Assembly (NCBI RefSeq): GCF_036226525.1 | Contig: NZ_CP108487.1 | Span: 186,001-250,000 of the forward strand | From: Kribbella sp. NBC_01245 | GTDB lineage: Bacteria > Actinomycetota > Actinomycetes > Propionibacteriales > Kribbellaceae | Reading direction: 5' to 3' | Length of the DNA stretch: 64,000 bases | Shown here: piece after piece, positions 44,936-52,827 of the stretch | Position numbering within the stretch: position 1 is the stretch's first letter | Layout: the number at the start of each line of letters is the position of its first letter | Made by a program: the position numbers and the translations under genes | The notes under the pieces: generated by a model | Databases searched by the model: none | Told to the model about the DNA's origin: nothing | What the model saw: the letters and a program-made list of their open reading frames with translations, nothing else

Positions 44936-45319
44936 ATGACGTCGCAAAAGACTCCCCAGACGATGAAGCCCGCGACAGCGGCGAAGAAGCTGGGCGTGCT
45001 CCTCGAAGCCACCCCGGCCGAGTTCCAGGAGGGTGTCGTCTCGCGCGACGAGCTGAACGCCCTGCAGGCCGATCCGCCCGAGTGGCTGCGTGAGCTGCGC
45101 GCCACCGGCCCGCACCCCCGTGGCACCATCGCCGCCCTGCTCGGCATCTCCATCAGCGGTCTCGCCCGTGGTGGCGTCACCGATCCGCTCACCACCGAGC
45201 AGATCGAGGCCCTCAAGACGGAGAACCCCGACTGGCTCCAGCGCGAGCGCGCCACCCAGGCCGAGGTCCGCCGCGAAACCGCCCGCATCAAGGCCGAAGC
45301 CCGGGAGACTCGCGGGTGA
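44936..45319 (+). CDS. DUF5997 family protein
   Basis: A 127-residue cytoplasmic protein of a conserved actinobacterial family of unknown role: KPATAAKKLGVLLEATPAEF, then DPPEWLRELRATGPHPRGTI and a basic helical tail. It contains a short helix-turn-helix-like stretch (TIAALLGISISGLARGGVTD), so it may bind nucleic acid. The divergent headless LysR protein and this gene are commonly found together, so they probably act in one process. Confidence 0.85.
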   Translation: MTSQKTPQTMKPATAAKKLGVLLEATPAEFQEGVVSRDELNALQADPPEWLRELRATGPHPRGTIAALLGISISGLARGGVTDPLTTEQIEALKTENPDWLQRERATQAEVRRETARIKAEARETRG

Positions 45320-45338
45320 CTCGCGAGTGACACGGCCG

Positions 45339-45356
45339 GGGTCGACGGATCGACCC
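45339..45356. terminator. small hairpin between convergent genes
   Basis: GGGTCGA-CGGA-TCGACCC, a seven-base perfect stem with a four-base loop, lies between the stops of the DUF5997 and propeller genes and could serve both strands. Confidence 0.5.
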
Positions 45357-45373
45357 AGGACTCGTGCGCCTGA

Positions 45374-46642
45374 TCACCAGCTGTTGTTCGAGATGTCCAA
45401 CCCGAGGTAGATCTGGTCGAAGGTGTTGCCGTCGTTGTCGTCGGTGTACGCGACGGCCACCTCGGCCCAAGGCGATACCGCGACCGCCATCTGCTCCTGA
45501 CGTCCGGCCGGGACCGAGCTGAGCTGCTGAGCCGACAACCTGCCCGCGTCCGTACCGCTGGTGCCGAAACCGCGCACCCAGACGTCGAGATCGGTGGCCT
45601 GAACCGTCCACCCCACGACGGAATTCGCCTGGTCATCGAGTCCGACCGACGGCCCCTTGCCGGCGTTGGCGACCAGCACATCGGAGAAGCGCGCCGTGCC
45701 CGTCGGGCTGAACGTACGCGTCCACGACCCCGCCGTACCGCTGTGATCGGACTCCCACGCCACGGCGAAGTCGCCGTTGAAGTTGGCCGCGACCGTCGCG
45801 TACCTCTGCTGCCCGGTGGCGTTGGCGTTCGCCGTACGACGCGACAGGTTCGCAGCGCCGGTCGTGCGGGCCAAACGGATCAGGCCGACGTTGTACGCCG
45901 CGTCGGCGTCGCCGTCCTCGTCCCAGACCACGACGGCATCACCCGAGGCCGACACGGCCACATCCGGGTTGTGGTGCTGGCCGGTTGTCTGCGAGGCCGT
46001 GACCTCCCAGGCGCGAGTCGTCGGCCCGGTGAAGCCAGCTGCCTTGACCGTGGCCGGGGCGGTGCCCTGGGTGTCCTCCCACACCACGGTGAATGCGACC
46101 GCGCCACTAACGGGTGCACCGTCCGGGTCTACGGCCACTCGCGGGTTGACCTGCTGCCCGTCCGAACTGGTGTTGGAACTACCTGAGGCGGTGACAGTGC
46201 CTGCTGTGTTCACCACCCGGTACGGGACGTTGTAGAACCCGTTGCCGTCAGGGTCGTCTTGCCACACCACTACGGCGTTGCCCTTGTCGTCGAGCCCTAC
46301 GTCCGGGTTGAGGTGGCGCCAGTTGGTTACGCCGCTACCGCCGGCCGCAGACAGCTTGACCTCGTACAGGGCACTGCCGTTGCGAAACAGCCGTAGGAAG
46401 ATCTCACTGTGCGCGTTGTCGGGTGCGTTGGCTGCGTCCCGGTCGTCCTCCCACACGACGGCGACGTATCCATTGCGGTTGGTGGCGACCGACGGCGCGT
46501 CCTGGTCTCCAGTGGACACACTGTTGGCCGTAAGCCACGTCGGCGTCGCTAAGAATGTGCTGCTGGCACTGGCGCCTGTAGCGGTGAATGCGCTGACAGC
46601 CAGGGATGACGCGGTCACTGCAACTGCGAAGAGTTTCTTCAT
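45374..46642 (-). CDS. secreted beta-propeller protein of unknown role
   Basis: A 422-residue exported protein with the signal peptide MKKLFAVAVTASSLAVSAFT ending near ASA-ST. The mature part is built of repeats of about 50 residues containing the pattern P-x-V-A-x(4)-G-x-A/V-V-V-V-W-x-D-D (NPDVGLDDKGNAVVVWQDD and NPDVAVSASGDAVVVWDED), six or seven times, as expected for a propeller. There are no catalytic residues to point to. The gene lies 12 bases downstream of phoD on the same strand and is probably expressed with it. Confidence 0.7.
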   Translation of the reverse strand: MKKLFAVAVTASSLAVSAFTATGASASSTFLATPTWLTANSVSTGDQDAPSVATNRNGYVAVVWEDDRDAANAPDNAHSEIFLRLFRNGSALYEVKLSAAGGSGVTNWRHLNPDVGLDDKGNAVVVWQDDPDGNGFYNVPYRVVNTAGTVTASGSSNTSSDGQQVNPRVAVDPDGAPVSGAVAFTVVWEDTQGTAPATVKAAGFTGPTTRAWEVTASQTTGQHHNPDVAVSASGDAVVVWDEDGDADAAYNVGLIRLARTTGAANLSRRTANANATGQQRYATVAANFNGDFAVAWESDHSGTAGSWTRTFSPTGTARFSDVLVANAGKGPSVGLDDQANSVVGWTVQATDLDVWVRGFGTSGTDAGRLSAQQLSSVPAGRQEQMAVAVSPWAEVAVAYTDDNDGNTFDQIYLGLDISNNSW

Positions 46643-46654
46643 CTCAGGATCCCC

Positions 46655-48193
46655 TCAGACCGTCTGAAGGCCGGGGAGGCCCTCTTGGATCACGAACGAC
46701 TTCGCGGTGGTCGCCGCGGCACCGTGTTCCGTCACCTTCGCCACGGCCCGGAAGTCGGCCCGCAGTTGGGTCGGACTGATCGTCGTACGGACGTAGCCAC
46801 GCCGGTTGTGGAAGTACTTCAGCCACGGATTGGTGCCGACATCCGGAATCGCGGTGGCACCGTCGCCGTCGCCGCCGGACGAGACCGAACTGGTGACGAG
46901 CTCGCTGCCGATGATGGCCGAGTTCGCGTTGTTGTAGTCGGCCATCAGGTTGCTCGCCCAGGCGCGATGTACGTCGCCGGTCAGGACGACCGGGTTGCGG
47001 ACGCCGCGATCGACCCAGCCCTTCTGGATCCGGGCTCGCGAGGCGCGGTAGCCGTCCCACGAGTCCATGCTCGCGCCACTGGCGTTGAACCGCCGCGCGA
47101 AGAAGACCTGCTGGCCGATGATGTCCCAGGTACCGGAGTGCTGGGCGAGACCGTCGAGCAGCCAGCTCTCCTGGGTGTTGCCGGGCAGGGTGCGCGTTGC
47201 CAGGTCCGCGTCGGAGCAGACCTTCCAGCCGTCGCCGCACGCCTGGTCGCTGCGGTACTGCCGAGTGTCGAGCATGTGGAAGGTGGCGAGGTTTCCCCAC
47301 CGGACCCGGCGGAACAGCGGAATGCTCGCGCCGTTGCTGGCCTGCGCCGGGCGAAGCGGCATGTTCTCGTAGTACGCCTGGTAGGCGGCAGTCCGGCGGG
47401 CGGTCCACTGCGCGGCGGTCAGCGTCGGCGTGCTGTCCGCGCGGATGTTGCCGGCATGGTTGTTCTCGAGCTCGTGGTCATCCGGTACGACGATCCAGGG
47501 TGCGGCGGCGTGCGCGGCCTGCAGGTCCGGGTCCGACTTGTACTGGCCATAGCGGCGTCGGTAGTCCGCCAGCGACACGATCTCGGTAGCACCCAGGTGC
47601 GTCCGCGGACGGTTGGTGCCCGCGCCGTACTCGTAGATGTAGTCGCCGAGGTGCAGAACCACGCCCGGGTTGTCTTCCGCGATCCGGCGGTAGACGGTGA
47701 AGTAGCCCTCCTCGTAGTGCGAGCACGAGGTGAACGCCATCAGCAGATCGCGCCCGGCCGTTCCGAGCGCCGGGGTGGTGCGAGTCCGGCCGACGGGGGA
47801 GAGGTGGCCCTGGGCGCGGAATCGGTAGAAGTAGTCCGAGTCGGGGTTGAGGCCGCCGGCGACGACGTGCACCGAGTGGGCGCTCGCGTATGTCGCCGTG
47901 ACCGAACCCGATGCCACGATCGTCGTGAAGAGTTCGTTGGTGGACACCTGCCAGTCCACGGTCACGTTGGTGTTCGCCATCCCGCCATGGCCGTCGGAGT
48001 TGAGCGGCGACGGCGCCAGCCGGGTCCACAGCACAACGCTGCCCGGATCGGGATCACCGGACGCGATCCCCAACTGGAACGGGTACGGCACCGCAGCGGT
48101 TGCGGCGATCACAGTGGAGTGCAGCGGCAGCGCGGTGGCGCCGGTCGCGGCCAGTCCACCGAGGACAAGAGTCCTGCGACTGATGGAGTTCAT
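46655..48193 (-). CDS. phoD: PhoD-type alkaline phosphatase/phosphodiesterase, Tat-exported
   Basis: A 512-residue exported metallophosphatase. The Tat signal is near the N-terminus (SRRTLVLGGLAATGATAL). A PhoD N-terminal domain (FQLGIASGDPDPGSVVLWTR) is followed by the metallophosphoesterase part: LLMAFTSCSHYEEGYFTVYR, HLGDYIYEYGAG, the VPDDHELENNHAG metal motif and VVLTGDVHRAWASNL. PhoD releases phosphate or alcohols from extracellular phosphodiesters using Ca2+/Fe3+. I use the ATG at 48193, eight bases after AAGG; a GTG at 48202 is possible. A short leader ORF and an inverted repeat lie upstream. The propeller gene follows. Confidence 0.92.
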   Translation of the reverse strand: MNSISRRTLVLGGLAATGATALPLHSTVIAATAAVPYPFQLGIASGDPDPGSVVLWTRLAPSPLNSDGHGGMANTNVTVDWQVSTNELFTTIVASGSVTATYASAHSVHVVAGGLNPDSDYFYRFRAQGHLSPVGRTRTTPALGTAGRDLLMAFTSCSHYEEGYFTVYRRIAEDNPGVVLHLGDYIYEYGAGTNRPRTHLGATEIVSLADYRRRYGQYKSDPDLQAAHAAAPWIVVPDDHELENNHAGNIRADSTPTLTAAQWTARRTAAYQAYYENMPLRPAQASNGASIPLFRRVRWGNLATFHMLDTRQYRSDQACGDGWKVCSDADLATRTLPGNTQESWLLDGLAQHSGTWDIIGQQVFFARRFNASGASMDSWDGYRASRARIQKGWVDRGVRNPVVLTGDVHRAWASNLMADYNNANSAIIGSELVTSSVSSGGDGDGATAIPDVGTNPWLKYFHNRRGYVRTTISPTQLRADFRAVAKVTEHGAAATTAKSFVIQEGLPGLQTV

Positions 48194-48266
48194 GGGCCTC
48201 ACCTTCAGGAATGCTCATGGCGGCAGGCCCCTCGGACAGATGAAGCGAGCGGAAACATCCGGGAAC

Positions 48267-48290
48267 CTAACGGGCGGGTACTCGGGCCAT
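48267..48290 (-). CDS. seven-codon leader ORF upstream of phoD
   Basis: ATG to TAG encodes MARVPAR. It is preceded by AAAGGAGGT, a perfect anti-16S match, with good spacing, which is far better than most true ribosome sites in this window. It begins in the AT-rich promoter region and ends 73 bases before phoD. A translated leader peptide could link phoD expression to translation, though a remnant start is also possible. It is too short to be proven by sequence alone. Confidence 0.4.
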   Translation of the reverse strand: MARVPAR

Positions 48291-48315
48291 GATTACCTCC
48301 TTTATGTAATTTTTC

Positions 48316-48340
48316 TACTACACACCGTGTCGAAGTAGTA
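48316..48340. promoter_or_regulatory. inverted repeat in the AT-rich phoD promoter
   Basis: TACTAC-13-GTAGTA is a perfect dyad in the most AT-rich stretch of the window (48290-48340). On the minus strand a -35-like TCGACA and a -10-like TTACAT follow with an 18-base spacer. It is a plausible operator and promoter for phoD. Confidence 0.45.
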
Positions 48341-48497
48341 CCTTTGCTACAGACCGCAAAGGGGTCTAGCGCGGAACCGCAGCCGGACTCACCTAGGATC
48401 ATCGGGCCGGGCATCGTCGGCCCGGTGTGTGAGGCATGGCCTGATCCGCCGCGATCACCCTGCGTCGAGGCACTCGACCGGTCCCAAGGAGTCACCC

Positions 48498-49262
48498 ATG
48501 TCGAAGATCCACCCCGTTCTCGTGGCCGTCGCCGCTCTGCCGTTGGCGTTGACCGCCTGCTCGGGGTCGGAACCCGGCAGTGCACCGACCCCTAGCGTCA
48601 CGCCTAGCGCTACGCCGACGACGACACCCTCGACGCCGTCGATCACCCCGACTCCGACACAGCCGTCGGCGCCGGGGCCGCGTACTGCCGCGCAACTGAC
48701 GAAGGCGTTGCTGGAGTTGAAGGATCTGCCGTCTGGCTTCTCGGTCGAGCCGGACGAGGCCGCGGCGGAGGACGACGTCAAGCTGTCGTCCAAGGATGCT
48801 CGCTGCGCCCGACTGGTCGCGCTGATGAACACGGACAACCCGCCCGGATCGAAGGCTTCGGCCGGCCGGTCGTTCTCGGGTGGTCAGGACGGGCCGTACA
48901 TCGACGTATCCCTTGACGCGATGGGGTCGACGCAGGCGGTCACCGCATTGCAGAAGTCCTTCAAGACCGCGATCGGCGCTTGTCGCACGATCACCCTGAC
49001 CGTGCCCGGCGAGGGCAGTTCGCCGATGCAGGTGCGCGAGGTCTCGGCTCCGGTCGCGGGTCAGAATCCGGTCGCGGTCCGGTTCACCGCCACCGGTGGC
49101 GGGCTGGAAGGGTTCGAGTTGACCATGGTCACCACCGGCGTCAACGACGTCGTGATGGCGCTGACGTTTGTCGGCGCGTTACCCCAAGAGATCGACGGCG
49201 CTACCGGGGGAGCCGTCGCCAAGGCTACGAAGTTGCTCGGCGGAGCGAAGGCCGGAGCTTGA
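48498..49262 (+). CDS. lipoprotein of unknown function
   Basis: A 254-residue lipoprotein: MSKIHPVLVAVAALPLALTA followed by Cys21. A threonine/proline-rich stalk of about 40 residues precedes a folded domain of 175 residues (AQLTKALLELKDLPSGFSVE onward) with two cysteines. This layout is common in actinobacterial LpqN/LpqT-like and DUF-type sensor lipoproteins, but I recognise no family. AAGGAG six bases upstream fixes the ATG. It is followed 12 bases later by nhaA, so the two may be co-transcribed. Confidence 0.7.
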   Translation: MSKIHPVLVAVAALPLALTACSGSEPGSAPTPSVTPSATPTTTPSTPSITPTPTQPSAPGPRTAAQLTKALLELKDLPSGFSVEPDEAAAEDDVKLSSKDARCARLVALMNTDNPPGSKASAGRSFSGGQDGPYIDVSLDAMGSTQAVTALQKSFKTAIGACRTITLTVPGEGSSPMQVREVSAPVAGQNPVAVRFTATGGGLEGFELTMVTTGVNDVVMALTFVGALPQEIDGATGGAVAKATKLLGGAKAGA

Positions 49263-49274
49263 GAGGTCTGATCG

Positions 49275-50591
49275 ATGGCAAATGAGGTGCGACGTACGCC
49301 GACGCTGTTCAGCCGCGGGTCGTGGCCGGAAGCGAGCCGGATCGCGGACATCCTCCGCAAGGAGACGATTGGGGGCGCGCTGCTGCTGGTGGGCGCCGTC
49401 GTTGCGTTGGTGTGGGCGAACTCGCCGTGGGCCAGCTCGTACGAGTCGGTACGGGGCTTCACCTTCGGCCCGAGTTCGTTGCACCTCGACTTGAGTGCTG
49501 CCACCTGGGCCGCGGACGGACTGCTCGCGATCTTCTTCTTCGTCGCGGGTCTGGAGCTCAAGCGGGAGTTCGTCGCGGGTGATCTCCGTACGCCACAACG
49601 CGCGGTGGTCCCGATCGCGGCCGCGGTGGGTGGCGTACTGGTGCCGGCGTTGTTCTTCCTGGCGTTCAACCTCCAGTCGGGTGGTTCGCTGCGCGGCTGG
49701 GCGATTCCCACCGCGACCGATATCGCGTTCGCGCTGGCCGTGCTCGCGGTGGTCGGCCGGTTCCTGCCGTCGGCGTTGCGGACGTTCCTGCTGACGCTGG
49801 CCGTGGTCGATGACCTGCTCGCGATCGTCATCATCGCCGTCTTCTACACCGCGCATCTCTCGGTCGGTCCGTTGCTGTTGGCCCTTATTCCGTTGGGCTT
49901 GTTCACGTTGCTGGTCCAGCGGCGAGTGCGGTCGTGGTGGTTGTTGCTGCCGTTGGCAGGCGCGACTTGGACGTTGGTCCACGCGTCGGGTGTGCACGCC
50001 ACGGTGGCGGGCGTACTGCTGGGATTCGCGGTGCCGGTCATCCGAAGTCATCGCGCGGGCGGACCCGAGGCCGGTCCCGGGTTGGCGGAGCACTTCGAGC
50101 ATCGGTTCCGCCCGTTGTCGGCGGCTGTCGCGGTTCCGGTGTTCGCGTACTTCGCCGCAGGCGTGGCGATTGGCGGCTCGGATGGTGGTTTGGGTGCCGC
50201 GTTCTCCGATCCAGTGGCCATCGGGATCGTCGCCGGGCTGGTGATCGGCAAGCCGATCGGCATCACGCTCGCGACCTGGTTGGTGGCCCGCTTCACCCAC
50301 GCCCGGCTGGACCCGGACCTGAAATGGGTGGACGTCGTCGGCCTGGCCTCGCTGGGCGGCCTCGGCTTCACCGTGTCCCTGCTGATCGGCGAACTGGCCT
50401 ACGGCGCCGGCAGCGATCGCGACGCCCACGTCAAACTCGCCGTACTCGCCGGCTCCCTGCTGTCCGCCCTCGTCGCCGCGATCATCCTCCGCCTCCGCAA
50501 CCGCACCCACCGCCGAGTCCACGAAGCCGAAATCGCCGACCTCGACCACGACGGCATCCCCGACGTCTACGCCACCAACGACGACCGCTAG
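49275..50591 (+). CDS. nhaA: Na+/H+ antiporter NhaA
   Basis: A 438-residue antiporter with about 12 helices. Family markers are [40 protein letters not shown] and the ion-binding pair D179-D180 in [16 protein letters not shown], equal to D163-D164 of E. coli Nha[25 protein letters not shown] helix XI sequence is present. It exports Na+ in exchange for H+ across the cytoplasmic membrane. A 40-residue hydrophilic tail ([20 protein letters not shown]) is specific to this lineage. Confidence 0.95.
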   Translation: MANEVRRTPTLFSRGSWPEASRIADILRKETIGGALLLVGAVVALVWANSPWASSYESVRGFTFGPSSLHLDLSAATWAADGLLAIFFFVAGLELKREFVAGDLRTPQRAVVPIAAAVGGVLVPALFFLAFNLQSGGSLRGWAIPTATDIAFALAVLAVVGRFLPSALRTFLLTLAVVDDLLAIVIIAVFYTAHLSVGPLLLALIPLGLFTLLVQRRVRSWWLLLPLAGATWTLVHASGVHATVAGVLLGFAVPVIRSHRAGGPEAGPGLAEHFEHRFRPLSAAVAVPVFAYFAAGVAIGGSDGGLGAAFSDPVAIGIVAGLVIGKPIGITLATWLVARFTHARLDPDLKWVDVVGLASLGGLGFTVSLLIGELAYGAGSDRDAHVKLAVLAGSLLSALVAAIILRLRNRTHRRVHEAEIADLDHDGIPDVYATNDDR

Positions 50592-50756
50592 TGGCGGCGG
50601 GGCGGCTCATGCTCCGCTGGTAGGCAGAGTCCACGGTCACAACGACACCACAGAATGCGATCCCGAGGCCCGCAAACGCCTGCCCACCTGAGCCGCTTCA
50701 GCACCTGGCCATGCTCCCACAGCGGCTGGCCATGAAGGTCCGACCTTTTGGGTTTC

Positions 50757-50762
50757 TAGGGT
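50757..50762 (+). promoter_or_regulatory. -10 element of a probable leaderless promoter
   Basis: TAGGGT ends six bases before the ATG at 50769. It fits TANNNT. No convincing -35 is seen. Confidence 0.4.
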
Positions 50763-50768
50763 GGGGTT

Positions 50769-52184
50769 ATGGCGCGCGAATATGCATTGTTTGATGATGG
50801 TCGGTCCGGTGGCGTGAGTCTTGTGGTTGGCGCGGACCTGGAGTTCACGGCGGCGCGTCGGCGGGACGGGAAGAGTGTGGCCGCGGAAAGCCAGGTGATC
50901 CGGACTCCGCTGACCTCCATCGATCATCTGCTCGAGCTTTTCGGCACGAGTCCTGAGGGTGATTCCGAGGCCGCGTTGGTGCGGGCGATGACCGAACGGC
51001 TGGCGGAGGAGCCCGCTGCGTACTTTGGTGACCAGGCTTTCAGGCTGAGGTTCTGGTGTCAGCATGCCGGTGTCTCCTATGAGCTGGCTAAGGCAGACGA
51101 CGCTGATGGCGAGTTCAGGGTGGTGGAGCGCCTGGAGGTCGTGCGCCGATATCCGCGCGACTCGCATGGGTTGCTGCGCACCTTCACGGTTGAGTTGGAT
51201 CCGGAAACGTCTTGGGAGCACAGCCGGATCGTCTTCAACGAGTCGTACGAGCGGGCTGGTGAGCCTCTTGGTTACGGCCACAATGTGGCGACCACGCGGA
51301 TTGAAATAGCGGCGCTATTTGACGGGCGAATGCCTCAACCCGACGAGGTTGCCGCCGCGTACCGCAAGCTTGTCGAGCAGGGTGAGTTCGAGCCTCGTGG
51401 CGCCCGGGATCGCGTCGCCGCGTGGTTGGAAGAGGCGGGCGTGAAGTGCAGCCGCAGTGGCGTCAATCGGGTGGTGCCGCTACCGGTGGACGGGTTGCAG
51501 GTGACGATCGGGTCCGACCGTTCGGTGGACTTCCGGGCTTCGAGCGACGCTGAGCCCGGGATGTTCTACCTGGAGACCGAGCGTGATTCGGTGGCACCAC
51601 TCGTGGAGTGCCTGTCGAGGCGTGTGCCGGTCGGCGACGGCTTGCTTGACGATCGGCTGATCGCGGCCTTTGTCGGGCTGGCCAACGGCGGGCAGTTGGA
51701 CGGCAGGCCGATGACCGTGCGGGACCGGCTGGCTAGCTGGTACGACGAAGCCGGCGTCCCGTACACGTGTCGCGCCTTCGGCCGTCGCCGCGACGTCGGG
51801 CTCGTGTCCGTACATCGGGATCGGACCAACTGCATCTTCACGCTGACGGTTTCGCTGGATCCGGATGGCGAGCACGAGGGGATCGGCCTGGGCGAGAAGT
51901 ACGACTACCTGGCGACGCGGAATGACGCCGGCCGCGAATACGCCTATACGACGTACGCGCCTTATTCCTCGCTGGAGCGGTTGGTCGGCTACTTCGAGAA
52001 GGACGACGTACGCGAAGGCGAGCTCGAGGAGCGGCTCATCGCGTGCTTCGCCGACCTGGTCGCCCGGGGCGAACTCGGTGAGCAACTGCCGATCGAGGCG
52101 AACCACGAGCGGGCCGCGGCATGGTTCGCGGCGGCAGGCGTCCCGGCAAAGAAGAGTACCTGGTCCTGGATCAACAGCGACTAA
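50769..52184 (+). CDS. unknown protein built from four degenerate repeats
   Basis: A 471-residue soluble protein. A helix-loop module occurs four times: ALVRAMTERLAEEPAAYFGD with FWCQHAGVSYEL; EVAAAYRKLVEQGEFEPRGA with AAWLEEAGVKCS; DRLIAAFVGLANGGQLDGRP with ASWYDEAGVPYT; and ERLIACFADLVARGELGEQL with AAWFAAAGVPAK. Each ends with W-x(3)-A-G-V. The intervening segments are beta-rich and carry repeated D-P-D/E patterns (TVELDPET, TVSLDPDG). It may bind a polymer or several ligands. I find no named family. There is no signal or membrane segment, and TAGGGT six bases upstream suggests a leaderless start. Confidence 0.6.
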   Translation: MAREYALFDDGRSGGVSLVVGADLEFTAARRRDGKSVAAESQVIRTPLTSIDHLLELFGTSPEGDSEAALVRAMTERLAEEPAAYFGDQAFRLRFWCQHAGVSYELAKADDADGEFRVVERLEVVRRYPRDSHGLLRTFTVELDPETSWEHSRIVFNESYERAGEPLGYGHNVATTRIEIAALFDGRMPQPDEVAAAYRKLVEQGEFEPRGARDRVAAWLEEAGVKCSRSGVNRVVPLPVDGLQVTIGSDRSVDFRASSDAEPGMFYLETERDSVAPLVECLSRRVPVGDGLLDDRLIAAFVGLANGGQLDGRPMTVRDRLASWYDEAGVPYTCRAFGRRRDVGLVSVHRDRTNCIFTLTVSLDPDGEHEGIGLGEKYDYLATRNDAGREYAYTTYAPYSSLERLVGYFEKDDVREGELEERLIACFADLVARGELGEQLPIEANHERAAAWFAAAGVPAKKSTWSWINSD

Positions 52185-52201
52185 TACCTGCACGGATCGA
52201 C

Positions 52202-52245
52202 GGTTTTGGCTGCGCTGGTCCCCGCGCGCGGACCGCCAGCTCCAC
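52202..52245 (-). repeat. copy of a dispersed inverted-repeat element
   Basis: The minus strand of this 44-base intergenic stretch (GAGCTGGCGGTCCGC, then ACCAGCGCAGCCA and AAC) matches the stretch at 63614-63653 with few differences: GTGCTGGCGGTCCGC and CCCAGCGCAGCCACAAC. The plus strand also resembles 63690-63727. The element forms a small hairpin by itself (GCTGG/CCAGC). It lies just upstream of the NUDIX gene. Confidence 0.6.
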
Positions 52246-52306
52246 ACGGCGTCCGGCCGCGGAAAAGTCGTTTTCGGATTGCGTGGGTAGGTGGCAGGGT
52301 GCGGGG

Positions 52307-52774
52307 ATGAGTTTTCGGCTGGCGGCGTATGCGGTGTGTATTGAGGACGGGCGGGTTCTGCTTGCCCATTACGTACCACCGGAGGGTGAGCGGCATTGGA
52401 CGCTGCCGGGCGGCAAGGTCGAGCAGGCGGAGGATCCGTTTGATGCGGTGGTTCGGGAGGTTGCTGAGGAGACCGGGCTCGACTCGGTGGTCGAACGTCT
52501 GCTGGGCGTGGATTCGAGGGTGATCCCGGCGGCCACCGCGCGTCGGGGAGTCGAGCACCAGAATGTCGGCATCTTCTACCAAGTCCGCATTACCGGCGGT
52601 GAGCTCCGGCCTGAGCCGAATGGCGAAACCGCCGAGTCGGTCTGGACTCCGACCCCCGACGTCGCGAACCTCCGCCGATCAGGGCTGGTCGATGTGGGTC
52701 TCGCGCTGGCGCTGACCGCTCCGGCAACCGGCCATGTCGCTTCCGTCCCGGTCGGCGGACTGATCCTGCACTGA
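52307..52774 (+). CDS. NUDIX hydrolase
   Basis: A 155-residue NUDIX protein. The NUDIX box is complete: GGKVEQAEDPFDAVVREVAE and ETGLD, giving G-x5-E-x7-REVAEETGL. It hydrolyses a nucleoside diphosphate linked to another moiety, releasing phosphate with Mg2+. Housekeeping of damaged nucleotides or dinucleotide turnover is typical. I start at the ATG at 52307, where the first strand FRLAAYAVCIEDGRVLLAHY begins. A copy of a dispersed hairpin repeat lies about 60 bases upstream. Confidence 0.9.
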   Translation: MSFRLAAYAVCIEDGRVLLAHYVPPEGERHWTLPGGKVEQAEDPFDAVVREVAEETGLDSVVERLLGVDSRVIPAATARRGVEHQNVGIFYQVRITGGELRPEPNGETAESVWTPTPDVANLRRSGLVDVGLALALTAPATGHVASVPVGGLILH

Positions 52775-52782
52775 TCGGTAAA

Positions 52783-52797
52783 TGAAAACGATTGTCA
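52783..52797. promoter_or_regulatory. Zur-like zinc-responsive operator
   Basis: TGAAAACGATTGTCA closely matches the actinobacterial Zur box TGAAAATGATTTTCA / TGAAAACGATTTTCA and forms an imperfect palindrome. It overlaps the -35 element of the promoter at 52792-52821. If bound by Zur, the downstream gene would be repressed when zinc is sufficient. Confidence 0.6.
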
Positions 52798-52821
52798 ACT
52801 GGGTGCTGTTGGGGCTAGCGT
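52792..52821 (+). promoter_or_regulatory. promoter of the methyltransferase gene, leaderless
   Basis: TTGTCA (52792-52797) and TAGCGT (52816-52821) are separated by 18 bases, a good actinobacterial -35/-10 pair. The -10 ends six bases before the ATG at 52828, so the transcript should begin at the start codon. Confidence 0.55.
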
Positions 52822-52827
52822 GCGGGG

